Shown here piece by piece: positions 51,437 to 62,145 of a stretch of 64,000 nucleotides of DNA (its first letter is position 1; each line of letters starts with the position of its first letter). Under the pieces are notes generated by a model, which worked only from the letters and a program-made list of their open reading frames with translations, was not told the DNA's origin and did not search any database. Made by a program: the position numbers and the translations under genes. The stretch lies in contig NC_045143.1 of NCBI RefSeq assembly GCF_008831285.2, positions 18,317,655 to 18,381,654 on the forward strand, read 5' to 3'. This DNA comes from Nymphaea colorata. Taxonomy: Eukaryota > Streptophyta > Magnoliopsida > Nymphaeales > Nymphaeaceae.

Positions 51437-51720
51437 CTCGGCGACAACAAAATCAGATCCAACAGTGTCGTTGAAGATAACGTTCGTGCCATTGAAGGAA
51501 AGATTGACGATGATAAAAACAATCTCAGTTTCGTAATTATTCCACAAAATGAGGAAACCCACGATTGTGTAAATCAAGTGAATCCCAAGAATTGGGGTGT
51601 TAATAAATGTGTAAACTGAGTATATAATGAAATCTCCTGACTTGTGAAAATAACAAGCAAGAGAACAAATTCTTCTGTGGATATAGACCTAAAGGTTGAA
51701 CCATGTTAAATCTTGCCTTC

Positions 51721-54610
51721 TCTATTCTAGTACAAGTTTTTGCACCATGTATCCATATTGATGGACCTATGGTTATGGAAGATGAAAACAAAGGTCTATT
51801 GGAGTCTATAATAGAGGATGAAATTAAAGAAGCTGTCATGGGTGCTGATGGTGATTCGGCTCCAAGGCCGGATGGCTTTAATTTCAGATTTTACCAGTCT
51901 AACTAGGAAGTGGTCAAAGGAGACATTTGAAATGTTGTTAGGGATTTCATTGTAAAACGCAGGCTGGTCCATAAAGCTAACCAGACGCACTTGGTACTCG
52001 TCCCCACGACGCCAAGAAATTCCCATATTTCAAATTTCAAGCCTATTTCTTTTTGAGTAATTGCTTGGTTAAAATTATTAATAGGGTGACGGTCAACAAG
52101 ATACAACTGATCCTTGGGAGGATGATTTCAGCCGACCAACATGCATTCCTTAAAGGTTGCAACATTCAAGAATGTTTTTTATTGGGCCAATGAAGTCATT
52201 CATTCCCTTGCCACTAGGGAAGGAAAGGCTTTGTGTTATAATCTTGATCTAAGTGAAGCTTATGATAAAGTTAGTTTGAATTTCCTAGAATTAGCTCTTC
52301 ACCAACTTGGGTTTGACAACAAGTAGATTGACAGGATTATGAATATTGTTAGTTTTGTGTCCATGGCAGTATTGGTTAATGGTAGGGAAGGACCCTGGTT
52401 TCAAGTGAAAAGGGAGCTTCGACAGGGTGTCCCGCTCTCTCCATACTTTTTTTTAGTGTTAGCAAAGATGATTAGTAGGAGCTTCAAGTAAGCTGTCCTA
52501 TGTAAGCAAGTTAGATTGCCACAAGCAGGAAAATTGAGAAACCCCATTTCATCTATCATGTTTGTTGTTGACTTCTTGTTTTTTTCAGCATATCATTGGC
52601 CATCCGTAAATTCAAAAAGCTGCCTTGGGAGACCGAAGTTAATTTGGGGTTGGTAGTTAGCCCAGAAAAAAGCCAGATGGTGGGGTTTAATGTTAGTAAA
52701 TTAGAGACCCAACAAGTGCCAAATGAGTTACAGTGAGCAGTTGGACCTACGCAGCTCAAGTAGTTGGGTTTACCACATCAAGTGGAGAATCTTTCCACTA
52801 GCCAGTGTCATGTCTTGCTGATTAAGATGGAAAGCAAACTAGCTGCCTGGAAGCAAAAAATCTTATCTTATTCGGGTTGATTGTGCATTGTTAAAAGCAT
52901 CTTGTCTATGATTTGCAACTACTAGAGTATGGTTCTCCGAATATTTAGTAGCACTATCAAACAGATTGAATGCTTATGCTCCAAATTTTTGTGGGTGATG
53001 ATGTTCAGAAGAGACACTTCCATCTAATCTGATGGTCCAAAGCTTGCTTTACGAAATCTGAAGGTGGCTTGGCCATTAGATGCCACAGGAAAGTCAATTA
53101 TGTGGCCTTTTAGCATTCACAGTTGTTCGAGCGCTATCTATCTACTGATTTGGCATGGGGTACTTATGTCAAGGGTAAGTATCTTAACAACTCAATTTTA
53201 TGGGACATAAACACAAACGCTTTGTATCTAATTGTTGGAAGGGTATGTTTAGAGTATGAAAACTCATTAGGGAGGATGTTGGCTGAAAAGTCAAGAGTGG
53301 ATCAATAGTCAAGTTTTGGAAAGACCAATGGTTGGAACGCCCACTTAACAGAAGTCCTAATTTACTTGCGGTGAACATGCAAGTGGCTCGGCCTAATGTT
53401 ATGGTCTACCAAATGGTGACCACATTGTACAATCAAGTGGAAGCTTTAATACAGTGTATGTTTCCCGACACACACTTTCCTTCCCCTGAATCTTTGGTTG
53501 AAGAAGTAGCAGATGAAATTGTTTGGAAAGGGAAAGGAAATGTTGTTGCTTCTAGGCACGAAATCTAGCAATATCTATACTCCAAAAGTCAGGTTGACCA
53601 TTCGAGGAAGACCATTTGGGTCGGGTTTGGGCCTCCTCGCTATATCTAGCATCAAAGAGAAGTTGCTAACAGATAATAACCTGCAGAAGAGGGGAATTAC
53701 TTTGGCATCCATGTGCTCCCTTTGTCAAGATGCAGGGGAATCAGTCACCCATTTGATTACTGGTTGCGAAGTGGTGAAGAGTGTGTGTAAGGTTTTGGCT
53801 TCTCGATGTGGCTCATGGCCTCTCCCTAGAGGATCCACTCAAGAAGCCTTCAAGGTTTGGGGGAAGAAGAAGAAATGTTACAAGCTTCTACATAAATGCA
53901 GATTAATTGTCTTCCATATTTTGGTTTGGTGTATGTGGCAACTGAGAAAGCAGTTAAGGCATGACACCAAACAATCAGAGGATCTATTGCAAAATGGGTA
54001 TGGGAACGGTGCATGGATTTTGTTTTCAACATGGAGGTAGATGGTCACTCTATGAAATGTTAGAAAATGTGGTCTCTTATAGGAATATGGATGGAAGGTT
54101 CGAGCCATAAGAGGGACAGTTGTGCGATAATTCTGATTATCATGTGGGAGAGGAACAACACTATGGGGTTAGCTGCTATGGTTAAATTGAGAAATGGTTC
54201 CATTCCTCTTGCAGTAGTCAAGTGGTCCAAGCCCTCAACCTCTATGGGTGAAACTTGGCTGTTGAATTTTTGTCTTGAGGTGGTCACTCAAGAGCATAAG
54301 CCGACTGTTGTCCAGGCCAATAACATGCGATGGCTGCAAGGGATCAACAGAGCTGCAAGAAGATACCTTAGGTTGATTGCTAAATACAACATGATTGGAC
54401 ATAATCTTGAATCATTACAGATTGACAACATGTACCCAGCCAATTGGGTTGGCCCATTTTTCTTGGCAGATGAAGGTAACCACTTTCAAGAGTGGAAGGA
54501 CCTCCCTGCAGATTGGGATGTAGTTGCAGTTTGCAAATGTTTAATGAGTCTCCATCCCCTTCTTGGGATACTATAATTTTTGCTGTAAATATATCATTTC
54601 TTATCAATAA
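51721..54610 (+). pseudogene. LINE (L1-type) pseudogene, 5'-truncated
   Basis: RT blocks in order: SAPRPDGFNFRFYQ (normally APGPDGF), SNFKPIS, LDLSEAYDKVSLNFLELAL, VLVNGREGPWF, RELRQGVPLSPYFF, then FVVDFLFF where the catalytic FADD is expected, SYSG..LCIVKSILS, and a zf-RVT region (KEKLLTDNNLQKRGI..SMCSLC..ESVTHLI..C) at 53640-53775. A diverged RNase H-like region follows to 54576 (QANNMRWLQGINRAARRYLR). AATAAA lies near 54606; no poly-A tail is clear. The endonuclease is missing and stops are frequent. Confidence 0.85.
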
Positions 54611-54699
54611 AGGTTGAGGGCCTAACCCTCTGCATGCACTTTCCGGAATTGAGTTACCTTTGATTTATTCTTGAATTTATTCAAGAGTATTTTCAGGAG

Positions 54700-55290
54700 G
54701 TGGAGCAAAGGAGAGAATGCTAAAATGGAATGCTCCTTAACTGCATTTTAAAAATAGATTAACTTTAATTCAACTGATCTTGTTTTAATTTGCAATCTTT
54801 GAAAATTATTTGAAATGATCAAAGAAAGCACGCCTAAATGTGCTGCTCTAATCTTTTTTTCTTTTTCTTTTTTTGAGAAAATGCAGCATTAACCAAGCTC
54901 GTTTGGAAATCATTGTGAATTATTTGAAAAGAGGGCTGCATCCAAAAGGAAGCTGCTCTCTTTAGTATTTTGAAAATATTACAGCTTAATGAAGCTGGTT
55001 TTGGGATTTTGATAATTTTCACAAATGATTTTGAAAATGAGATGAATAGAGTTAGAGGCAAGTGAGCTACTCCTTGATTGAATTTTGAAAACATTTCAAC
55101 TTTAACTATATTGGTTCTGTGTTTCAATTAAAATCATTCAAATTGGTTTTAAAGGAAAGCAAGAGAGAGCCACACATAAAATGTGGTTTCTCTTTTAAAT
55201 TGCTTTGGTTCTTAATTATAATCACTTAAAATGATTCTAAAGAAGAGAGAGAGATAGATGCCCAAGTGATGTCCTCTCTAATTGAATTGG
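54700..55290. repeat. Degenerate satellite, about 120-bp unit
   Basis: Four to five diverged units, each a TTTTGAAAA/AATTATTTGAAA stretch followed by a purine run and a word like GTGCTGCTCT, GAAGCTGCTCTC, GTGAGCTACTCC or GTGGTTTCTCT. No coding. Confidence 0.5.
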
Positions 55291-55671
55291 CTTCATTTTT
55301 AAGTGAAACCCTTTTTGTAGACTCAACTTTAGCTTCTCTCTTAATTATTTTCTTAGTTGGAATTTGATCATACTAAATAAAATTCTAATTTCCACCTTGA
55401 AATTTCTTGATTAATGATTTAGCAAGAGAATTAGATTCTCTTTAAAATTTTGAAATTCATTGACCTTCCTAGTCACACATGAGCTAGTTGAGTTTGGCAT
55501 CAGTCAAAGTCCCCCATGGCTTTGACTAGATTTCAATTTTTTATAATTTTCATTCTAGAACATAGATTTCTATTTAATTATAGTTGGAATCGCATTCTTG
55601 GTATTTTTCCAATTTTGAATACTCCTTTGATGGATGTGCATTAATCTAGTTGACTTTTTATAGAGCGTAGT

Positions 55672-56127
55672 TGTAACATCTAAAAAATTATCCCCTTATT
55701 AAAGATTGTGAGGGATCTTTGAAGACTTATAAATGAGGTTATTAAATAGTTGATTGTCCTGGTATTTAGCCTTCTTGGAGCTGGAGCTGCAACTACGAGA
55801 GGTTGGGTTCAGATCTACTAGACCAAGGGCCTTAGTCAGAGAGTGGGTTCGGTCGTTACAGTGATATCAGAACATGGTTCAACACTCAAACCTTGGGTCT
55901 CACACGCCCGAACGTGTGTGCCTTCAGATGAGTAGACTGTAACATCTCAAAAATTTGGTTTCATATTGAAGATTATGAGAGATCTTCAAGAGCTTATAAA
56001 GGGAGTTGTTAAATAGTTGGTTGCCTTAGTTTCTAACCTTTTTGGGGCTAGAAGTGAAACTGTTAGAGGGTGGATTGGGATCTGTCGGACCAAGGGTCCA
56101 AGCTTAGGAGTGGGTCAGGTCATTACA
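55672..56127 (+). mobile_element. TRIM element (miniature LTR retrotransposon)
   Basis: Two direct repeats of about 190 bp, 55672-55860 and 55938-56127. Both start TGTAACATCT and end TTACA. Right behind the first is GTGATATCAGAACATGG, two transitions from the Met-tRNA primer site TGGTATCAGAGC. The inner part is only 77 bp and codes for nothing. GTAGT before and ATAGT after are a 5-bp target duplication with one change. This fits a TRIM: short LTRs, primer site, no genes. No clear polypurine tract. Confidence 0.8.
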
Positions 56128-58510
56128 ATAGTTCATTTGCTTAATAAATCCAATTCTTTTGGCTTGTATGAATCAGATAATGCAATCACGTACTATGAAT
56201 TAACGTTTTAAATTCTTAACTTAGTTGAGATTAGGATTTTAAATCTCAACTGAAATTGAATTTAGATTTAACTCCTTGGTTTTGGTCCCAATTGATTTTT
56301 AGAGTTCTATTTTAGCTTGGGTTGAAATTGAATTTTAACTCTTGTAATCGTAATTGATTCACTCAAGTTCAGGATTGAATTGAGGGACATTGTGCTGCAA
56401 AATTTCCTAAATTGCCATTGAAATTTTTTTAAAAAAGTTTGGGGTGTTAACAATGTAGCATCAAACTGATAAGATGCCTCTATTGATTCAGCAAAGTAGT
56501 ATGGTTTCCCTAGTGGTCAGTAGAATTTTTAGTGATATGTTTCATTGTTCAGATGTTCAATGTCACGGCTATCATGTGCCAATCTCATTATTGACATTGA
56601 ATCCCTATGTTGCTAGAATGTAAGTTTAAATTCAATTTGGTTGAATCATGTGATGATTCAATGGACTAATATGAGAAAAGTTGCATAGAAACATTGACAA
56701 ACAAAAATGGTCAGATGTGTAAAATAAATATGATAATTTTCATTCTATTCTTTTATAATAGTTCATTAGTCACATCCTTGTTTGGGAATTATAAAACTGT
56801 CTATGTACATCTCTCTGTCTTTTGGGTAAGATCAAGTGGGAAATATTGAGGATATGAGTTTGACAATGATAATTGGTTCAACTTGTTTGTCTTTTTGGCA
56901 TTTCTCTAAGATATCACTTAACACTCATCAAAGAACTTTTTATTCTGTGTCTTTAGATGGTAAAACTGTTTTTTGGCATTTAGTCCCTGAAGTTATTTGT
57001 AGAGTGCGGCTTGTAAGAATTGATTTAAGTACCAGCAGACTCTAAGATGTGCATACACGTTTATAGAACATATCTAGAGAATATTAGCTTTTTTGCTATT
57101 TAAAAACACTTGGGCTCATTTTAAGGGAGTATAAGAAGTTTGAAATGAGATATTTTCTTACTTATTTCCTTTGTTTCCTGCTTTATTTATAGCTTTCGTT
57201 TCTTGTCACTTATTTTCAGCCCTTATTTTCTCGCTTTTCCTTCATTGCAGTTGAATTTAATATTTTTAATTAGTTAATATCAACAACAAACTTTTTGTTT
57301 CAGTACTTTGATTAGATTTTTGCAGTTTTTTATGTAAATACCTCTATAAAAGTTCACATTGAAAATGGTCTTTTTTCATAAATGACGGACATAATGGTGA
57401 CCAGTTTCACCACATTAGATGAACTGGTAAATTAAACTGGTCTCAATGACAGTGAAAACGACCACCAGTTTATATCGACGGCTTCCTTCTCCGATTTAAC
57501 AGTAGGTGAGGCTTGTACAGGTGAAAATAGCAATGGAAATTAATTCACCGGTACGACCGCTGTTAGCTATACATGATATCAAATCACCACTATAGGTTCT
57601 TGCAATATTATCTATAGCAGTGACTTCAGCAATGATTTCACACCACTGTATATCTTGCGTATACCGGTGAAAATCGATCACCGGTATAGGTTCTTTAAAT
57701 AATGGCCAATGTAAGATGAAAAACAAGAAAACGAGATAGATTATTATCGTCTTCCTATCCATGGTTTTTTTGCAATTCTTAATTGTTAATCGATTGCTCA
57801 CTCTAGTCTTGACATGAATTCTTGTGTCACCTTGTTTTTACTTGGAGGGCACTGCTGCACTTTGTCATCCTTGCAAAATACATGTAAGAGGATGTTAAAA
57901 AATCAAAGAATACCACAGCTCATTTTACGGAACAGGGTTATGGGTTAAAAAGGGTGTGACGCATCTTTCTTTGGACGTTTCATTTGAAAACTGCTTCCCC
58001 ACCTTCCCCGCACCACCCCCACCCCCTCCTAAAAAAAACACACACACACACACAATTTCTAGTATTTCTAAGAGCTTTTGATGAGGGTTTTTGTTGGTTT
58101 TTGAGAGAAATGTGGGTTCTGTAGTATGAAGACAAAATAGAAACAATTTATTTTTCTTTCACAGTTTATTTTGCATACATGGCAAAACAGAATTATCCAA
58201 TAACCAGCGATATTGTTAAAAAGGAATTTATCGTAAGAACAGATAGAGTCGTCAATTAAGAATAAGAATAAGAAAACTAAATATGGGAAGGAGGGCCATG
58301 ATTATTTTTTCTACTTCTTTTCCTTTTTCTTGTTCCTCTCACATCGTATAATACATATCATGTATGTTAAGGTGACCTATAATATATGCCTAAGATACAC
58401 TTTTTATGTGCATATCATAAGTGTATTGGGCATATCAGTTTTTTATTATTACCGTTGCAGTTGTCTTTTTTTTTTTTGGTTTATGCATGTTGCTTGCATG
58501 ATATCTAGAA
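56128..58510. other. Stretch without a recognisable gene
   Basis: Contains AT-rich non-coding sequence, an unassigned ORF at 56836-57045, repeated CACCGGT words with an inverted pair TACCGGTGA/TCACCGGTA near 57660-57685 (perhaps the end of a DNA transposon, 57370-57700), and a C-rich plus (AC)n tract at 58010-58053. Confidence 0.45.
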
Positions 58511-58625
58511 GTGCGTTTCTGTTGATGGAAGCACTCAAGGACCAATTCAGAGCATCTTTGCTACCTAGGTAGGAAAACCAACTTGCTTTACGTACTTATA
58601 AAGGACAATTAGCCCAACCCAAGTG
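58511..58625 (+). pseudogene. GH1 exon 12 / intron 12 relic
   Basis: CTGTTGATGGAAGCACTCAA followed by GGACCAA, then CATCTTTGCTACCT and GGTAGGAAAACCAACTTGC, matches exon 12 and the start of intron 12 of the intact gene (17825-17920). About 22 bp of the middle of the exon are missing, and the end of the exon is lost. Similarity may continue weakly into 58640-58760. It shows a former GH1 copy between the intact gene and the second promoter. Confidence 0.72.
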
Positions 58626-60412
58626 ATGTAATGTTTTTTATAATTCCCTTTCTTTAGTGGTCATCCGTATCTCCAAAACATCCTTTTAATAAAATATCTC
58701 AAATAATGCTCGCTTTTATTCTTGTAGAAATTTGGTAGGTTGAATAAAACAAAACAAAACCTTGATTAATTAAGTGCCTCTCTTTGGAGGTCTTCATTAT
58801 TTGGACAATGAAGTGGATACGATATATATAGTTATGCATGGCATTTGATTGATCAAGGAAGGTGAGAAAAAACCAAACACCAGACTAAAGAAAAGGAAGA
58901 TAATTATAACAACGCGTCACCCCTTATTAATAGGTGGGGCACGTGGGAAGGAAAGCTATGAAAAACATTTCTTCATATGAAGTAAGATGTGATGGCAATA
59001 TGTTTGAGAATTTCACCTTATGCTTCCACACAGACGTATGTATACATGTGCTTCAAGGCCGCTGGATTGGCAGTTTTATCAAAGTGTTTGGCTCGTATTA
59101 ATTATGCAAGCAAGAATGATCTCCCCTTTTCTTTTTGGATGTTAGGACGCATTTTTCCGTGTAATTTTCTTCCAATTCCTTTTTCCTTTCACAGATGTTA
59201 GGATGTCAGGCCACGGGAGCACATCTTTATACTCATGCCAAAGTGCTTCGCCACATATAGGGAGAGATGGGATGCCGTTTTCACAAGAAAGCAAAGGGAT
59301 TTCGCCCTCAATGACAAGCCAGTACCATAACTTTCACAATTTTAGCCTTCTTTGTCTATTGTTAGAAACAAGAAAACGCCTTCAAAGTGGCTAAAAACGG
59401 TAACCGTCCATATCATTCTGCACCTTGTGAATTCGTGGTCTCCATGACAGTAAAAAGAAAGAGAAAAAAAGAAGAAGAATAAGAAGGAAAGAAATATATT
59501 GGTAGTTGAAGATGAAACTTTATTAATCAGATGACACGATGAGCAAAAAGGAAGGCAAAATTATTTTGGGAAAAAAAGTGATTGATTTGATTGATTTGAT
59601 CTATAAAGATACTATATACAGTGCATTGCAGTGGAATCCTTTTTTGTAAAAAAAAAAAGTATGAATAAAGTAAAAAAGGAGGCTCTATTTGGTAATCCCC
59701 CAAAGACTGAGGCCAAAAGTGTAATAAGGTGGAGGACGTGGGAGAAATTTAATTATAAAGTCAAGGTAGACTAGTAGTTTGCTAATGAAACTAAACTGGA
59801 TCAACGGTCATTTAACTACAAAGAATGATAGAATAAAGAAGTTCAAGATTAAATGTTCCTCAATTAGCAGTTAATAATTGATTAAGTCTGGTGATAACTC
59901 TTCCCATTTTGGTCTTGAATATAATTGATATTATTTATTTGATTGCTTGCAAAAAATGATACGGTCAAAATCCACGACAATTTCACAATAAAAAGGTTAA
60001 TGACAATTTCACAATAAACTATTTTCACTACTTTTAAGTGGCAAATTAAAAAGTTTCATAACTTTCGCCCTCAATGACAAGCTAGATGATGCAACTGGGG
60101 TGAAATATCACTAGCCAAGGTTGGAAATTGAGCCCAGTTTGTTGGACCCACCTAATTGATCTATAAACGTCATGGTGGTATTACATCTACTGGCTTCCCA
60201 ACTTCATCCAACCCACTTATTAAATAGGTGCTTAATGGCTCCCACCTACATCACTCTCTAGCTACCAAACACTTTATGCTTGTGGTAGAGGAAACAGTGT
60301 TTGATTCGTGGAATAATTTGAAAACGTTTGGTTAATAGATTGTGACGGAGCAATTGTGGAAGTCTGACCTATTGCAAGTGATTGCTGCTTCCCGCTTCTG
60401 GGGGGAGAGACA
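58626..60412. other. Non-coding stretch before the unknown gene remnant
   Basis: No gene recognised. TTTCGCCCTCAATGACAAGC occurs twice (about 59301 and 60065), suggesting a small local duplication. Confidence 0.5.
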
Positions 60413-60751
60413 ATGATGACCATGAATTTGAAGAAAAAGGAAAAACCATGTTGCACTCCGTCAGGTGATCGTGTCACCCAATATTTAAAGGAACAATTGC
60501 AAGAGCTCCAGCACTAGAACCAGATCAAGTTTTTTGCGAAACTTCACTTTTTAGGAGGGACATCAATCAAAGAAATTGAACAAGAAATTCGCAATTTTGA
60601 TCTACCCAGAGTGAAGGAAGCACTGGACAAAGGAAGCGCAATAACCATTACCAAGCAACAGGATAAAGGGGCATTATATCTCGGGAACATAATCCATCAA
60701 TTTGAGGATTATCCTGCCAATCTGTTCATGAAGCAGGTTACTATTAGTTGA
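60413..60751 (+). pseudogene. Unidentified coding remnant, copy 2
   Basis: From ATG 60413 the frame runs 34 codons to TAG (60515-60517) and then, in the same frame, another 77 codons to TGA (60749-60751). The part after the TAG looks protein-like: FFAKLHFLGGTSIKEIEQEI, later LPRVKEALDKGSAITITKQ and GALYLGNIIHQFEDYPANLF. Composition is charged, no membrane segment, no motif I know. The other copy (198-292) keeps the last about 25 codons. It may be the 3' part of a larger gene truncated at 5', with the TAG a nonsense mutation, or the TAG may lie in an intron. Function unknown. Confidence 0.5.
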
Positions 60752-61492
60752 TGAAAAGGTGTTGCAATAAGATTTTTTTTTTTTTTCTTGGCTTCTTATG
60801 GAACGTGTTTGTCCCATTGGAGATGGATTGACAAACTAATCCTTATGGGAAGACTGCTGGAACAGGTACGTTGCTGGCAATTATATAACCCCAATCATAT
60901 TACCCTTAGTCCATGCAGTCCTGTTTTTCAAATACATATATATATATGCATGTAGTGCTGAAACTGTTGCTGAAGCGATTTGACAACAATTGTTGGTTGG
61001 TACTATTAATGTTGAAGCAGAGCACCATGACAAGTGCACTAGATCTCATTAGAACTCCCAAGATAAGCATGTAGTGAGAACAGCTGGAGTGGGGTGACCT
61101 TTTTGGAAGTCTTATGATCCGCCAGAAGTTAATTTACACCCAATAAATGGTTGTTTCATTGTAGTTAAAATTAAGATCAATATCGTCCTCGTCAGGACTG
61201 ACATTGTTAATACACTTGTGGGCGCACAAGCAAGACAAGAAATTATTAGCTTGCTTGAAAAAAAAAAAAAAATGTGGACGGCCGTGGCCAACAAAAGTAA
61301 AATGGAACAAAGCACTCATTCCAATTAAACTAAAACATACATTGGTTGGGTTTCGTCACGTCCTACATTGGTCATATCCAGTTGACAACTTAAAGTTTCT
61401 AATGATGCCAGCTTGAGAGAGAGAGAGAGGCCGATTTCTGGGTGACGTGGTCAATAGAGGGACATGAGTGAAGCTGGTTATATACGTCATCC

Positions 61493-61650
61493 TCATGCAC
61501 GAAATTTCATGCACCATTTTAATAATAACAAAAAATAAAATGTTCATTCATGTACGAAATTTCATGCACCATTTTAATAATAACCAAAAATGCTCATTCA
61601 TGTACGAAATTTCATTCACCATTTTAATAATGACAAAAAATGCTCATGAT
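61493..61650. repeat. Minisatellite, 50-55-bp unit, three copies
   Basis: GTACGAAATTTCATGCACCA with TTTTAATAATAAC follows in units starting near 61497, 61552 and 61602. Absent from the other flank copy. Confidence 0.85.
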
Positions 61651-61734
61651 TAATACAAAAAGAATAAAATGACAAAAAGAATCGATAAAAGTAAAATTAT
61701 ACCTATCGTTATATTTAATATACAGTAAAAAAAT

Positions 61735-62145
61735 GTTTTCATTTTTTTTATTTTGCTCATAACGTTATCTCATTATTTCATACATATTTTATTATCTCAT
61801 AAACATTATCTTATGTTTAGAGTTATCTCATACATCCACCTGTTAACTCATTGTTCATAAATATTTTATTATTTCATAAACATTATCTTATGTTTAGCAT
61901 TATCTCATACGTCCATCCGTTAACTCACTATTCATAAATACTTTATTATATCATAAACATTACCTCATACATCAGTCCATTACCTCATTATCTTGTACTT
62001 ATGTTTAGCATTATCTCATATATCTGTTTGTTATCTCATTATCTCATAAATCTATTATTATCTCATACTTATTTGTTATTTCATACTTATTTGTTATCTC
62101 ATGCACATGCATATGCAATATTTGGGCATAAAAAAATATGCATAT
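61735..62145. repeat. TTATCTCATA-based tandem repeat
   Basis: About a dozen variants of TTATCTCATA, partly organised in a higher unit of roughly 95 bp (CATAAACATTATCTTATG, TTAGCATTATCTCATAC, CCGTTAACTCA). Absent from the other flank copy. Confidence 0.75.

Larger units (their letters stand above)
46672..51720 (+). mobile_element. Decayed Copia element, possibly composite
   Basis: A 304-bp 5' LTR (46672-46975, TG..CA) is followed by TTGGTATCAGAG (46977). gag remains at 47040-47485 (LKDIYERHSTSNKVYL.., VRALVLLSSLPESWGELVT). Decayed knuckle CHAC..HFASQC at about 48085 and protease DTGSTHHVT at 48265. Integrase, RT and RNase H run to about 51410. The 3' end does not repeat the 46672 LTR: 51437-51720 looks like a different LTR (GTGGATATAG.. 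GAACCATGTTAAATC), perhaps cut by the following LINE. The gag type also differs from the later part, so two elements may be joined here. Many stops; dead. Confidence 0.75.

Noticed and set aside
61493-62145. Regular repeats resembling a CRISPR array
   Set aside because: Units are contiguous and diverged without unique spacers, in plant nuclear DNA; ordinary minisatellite.
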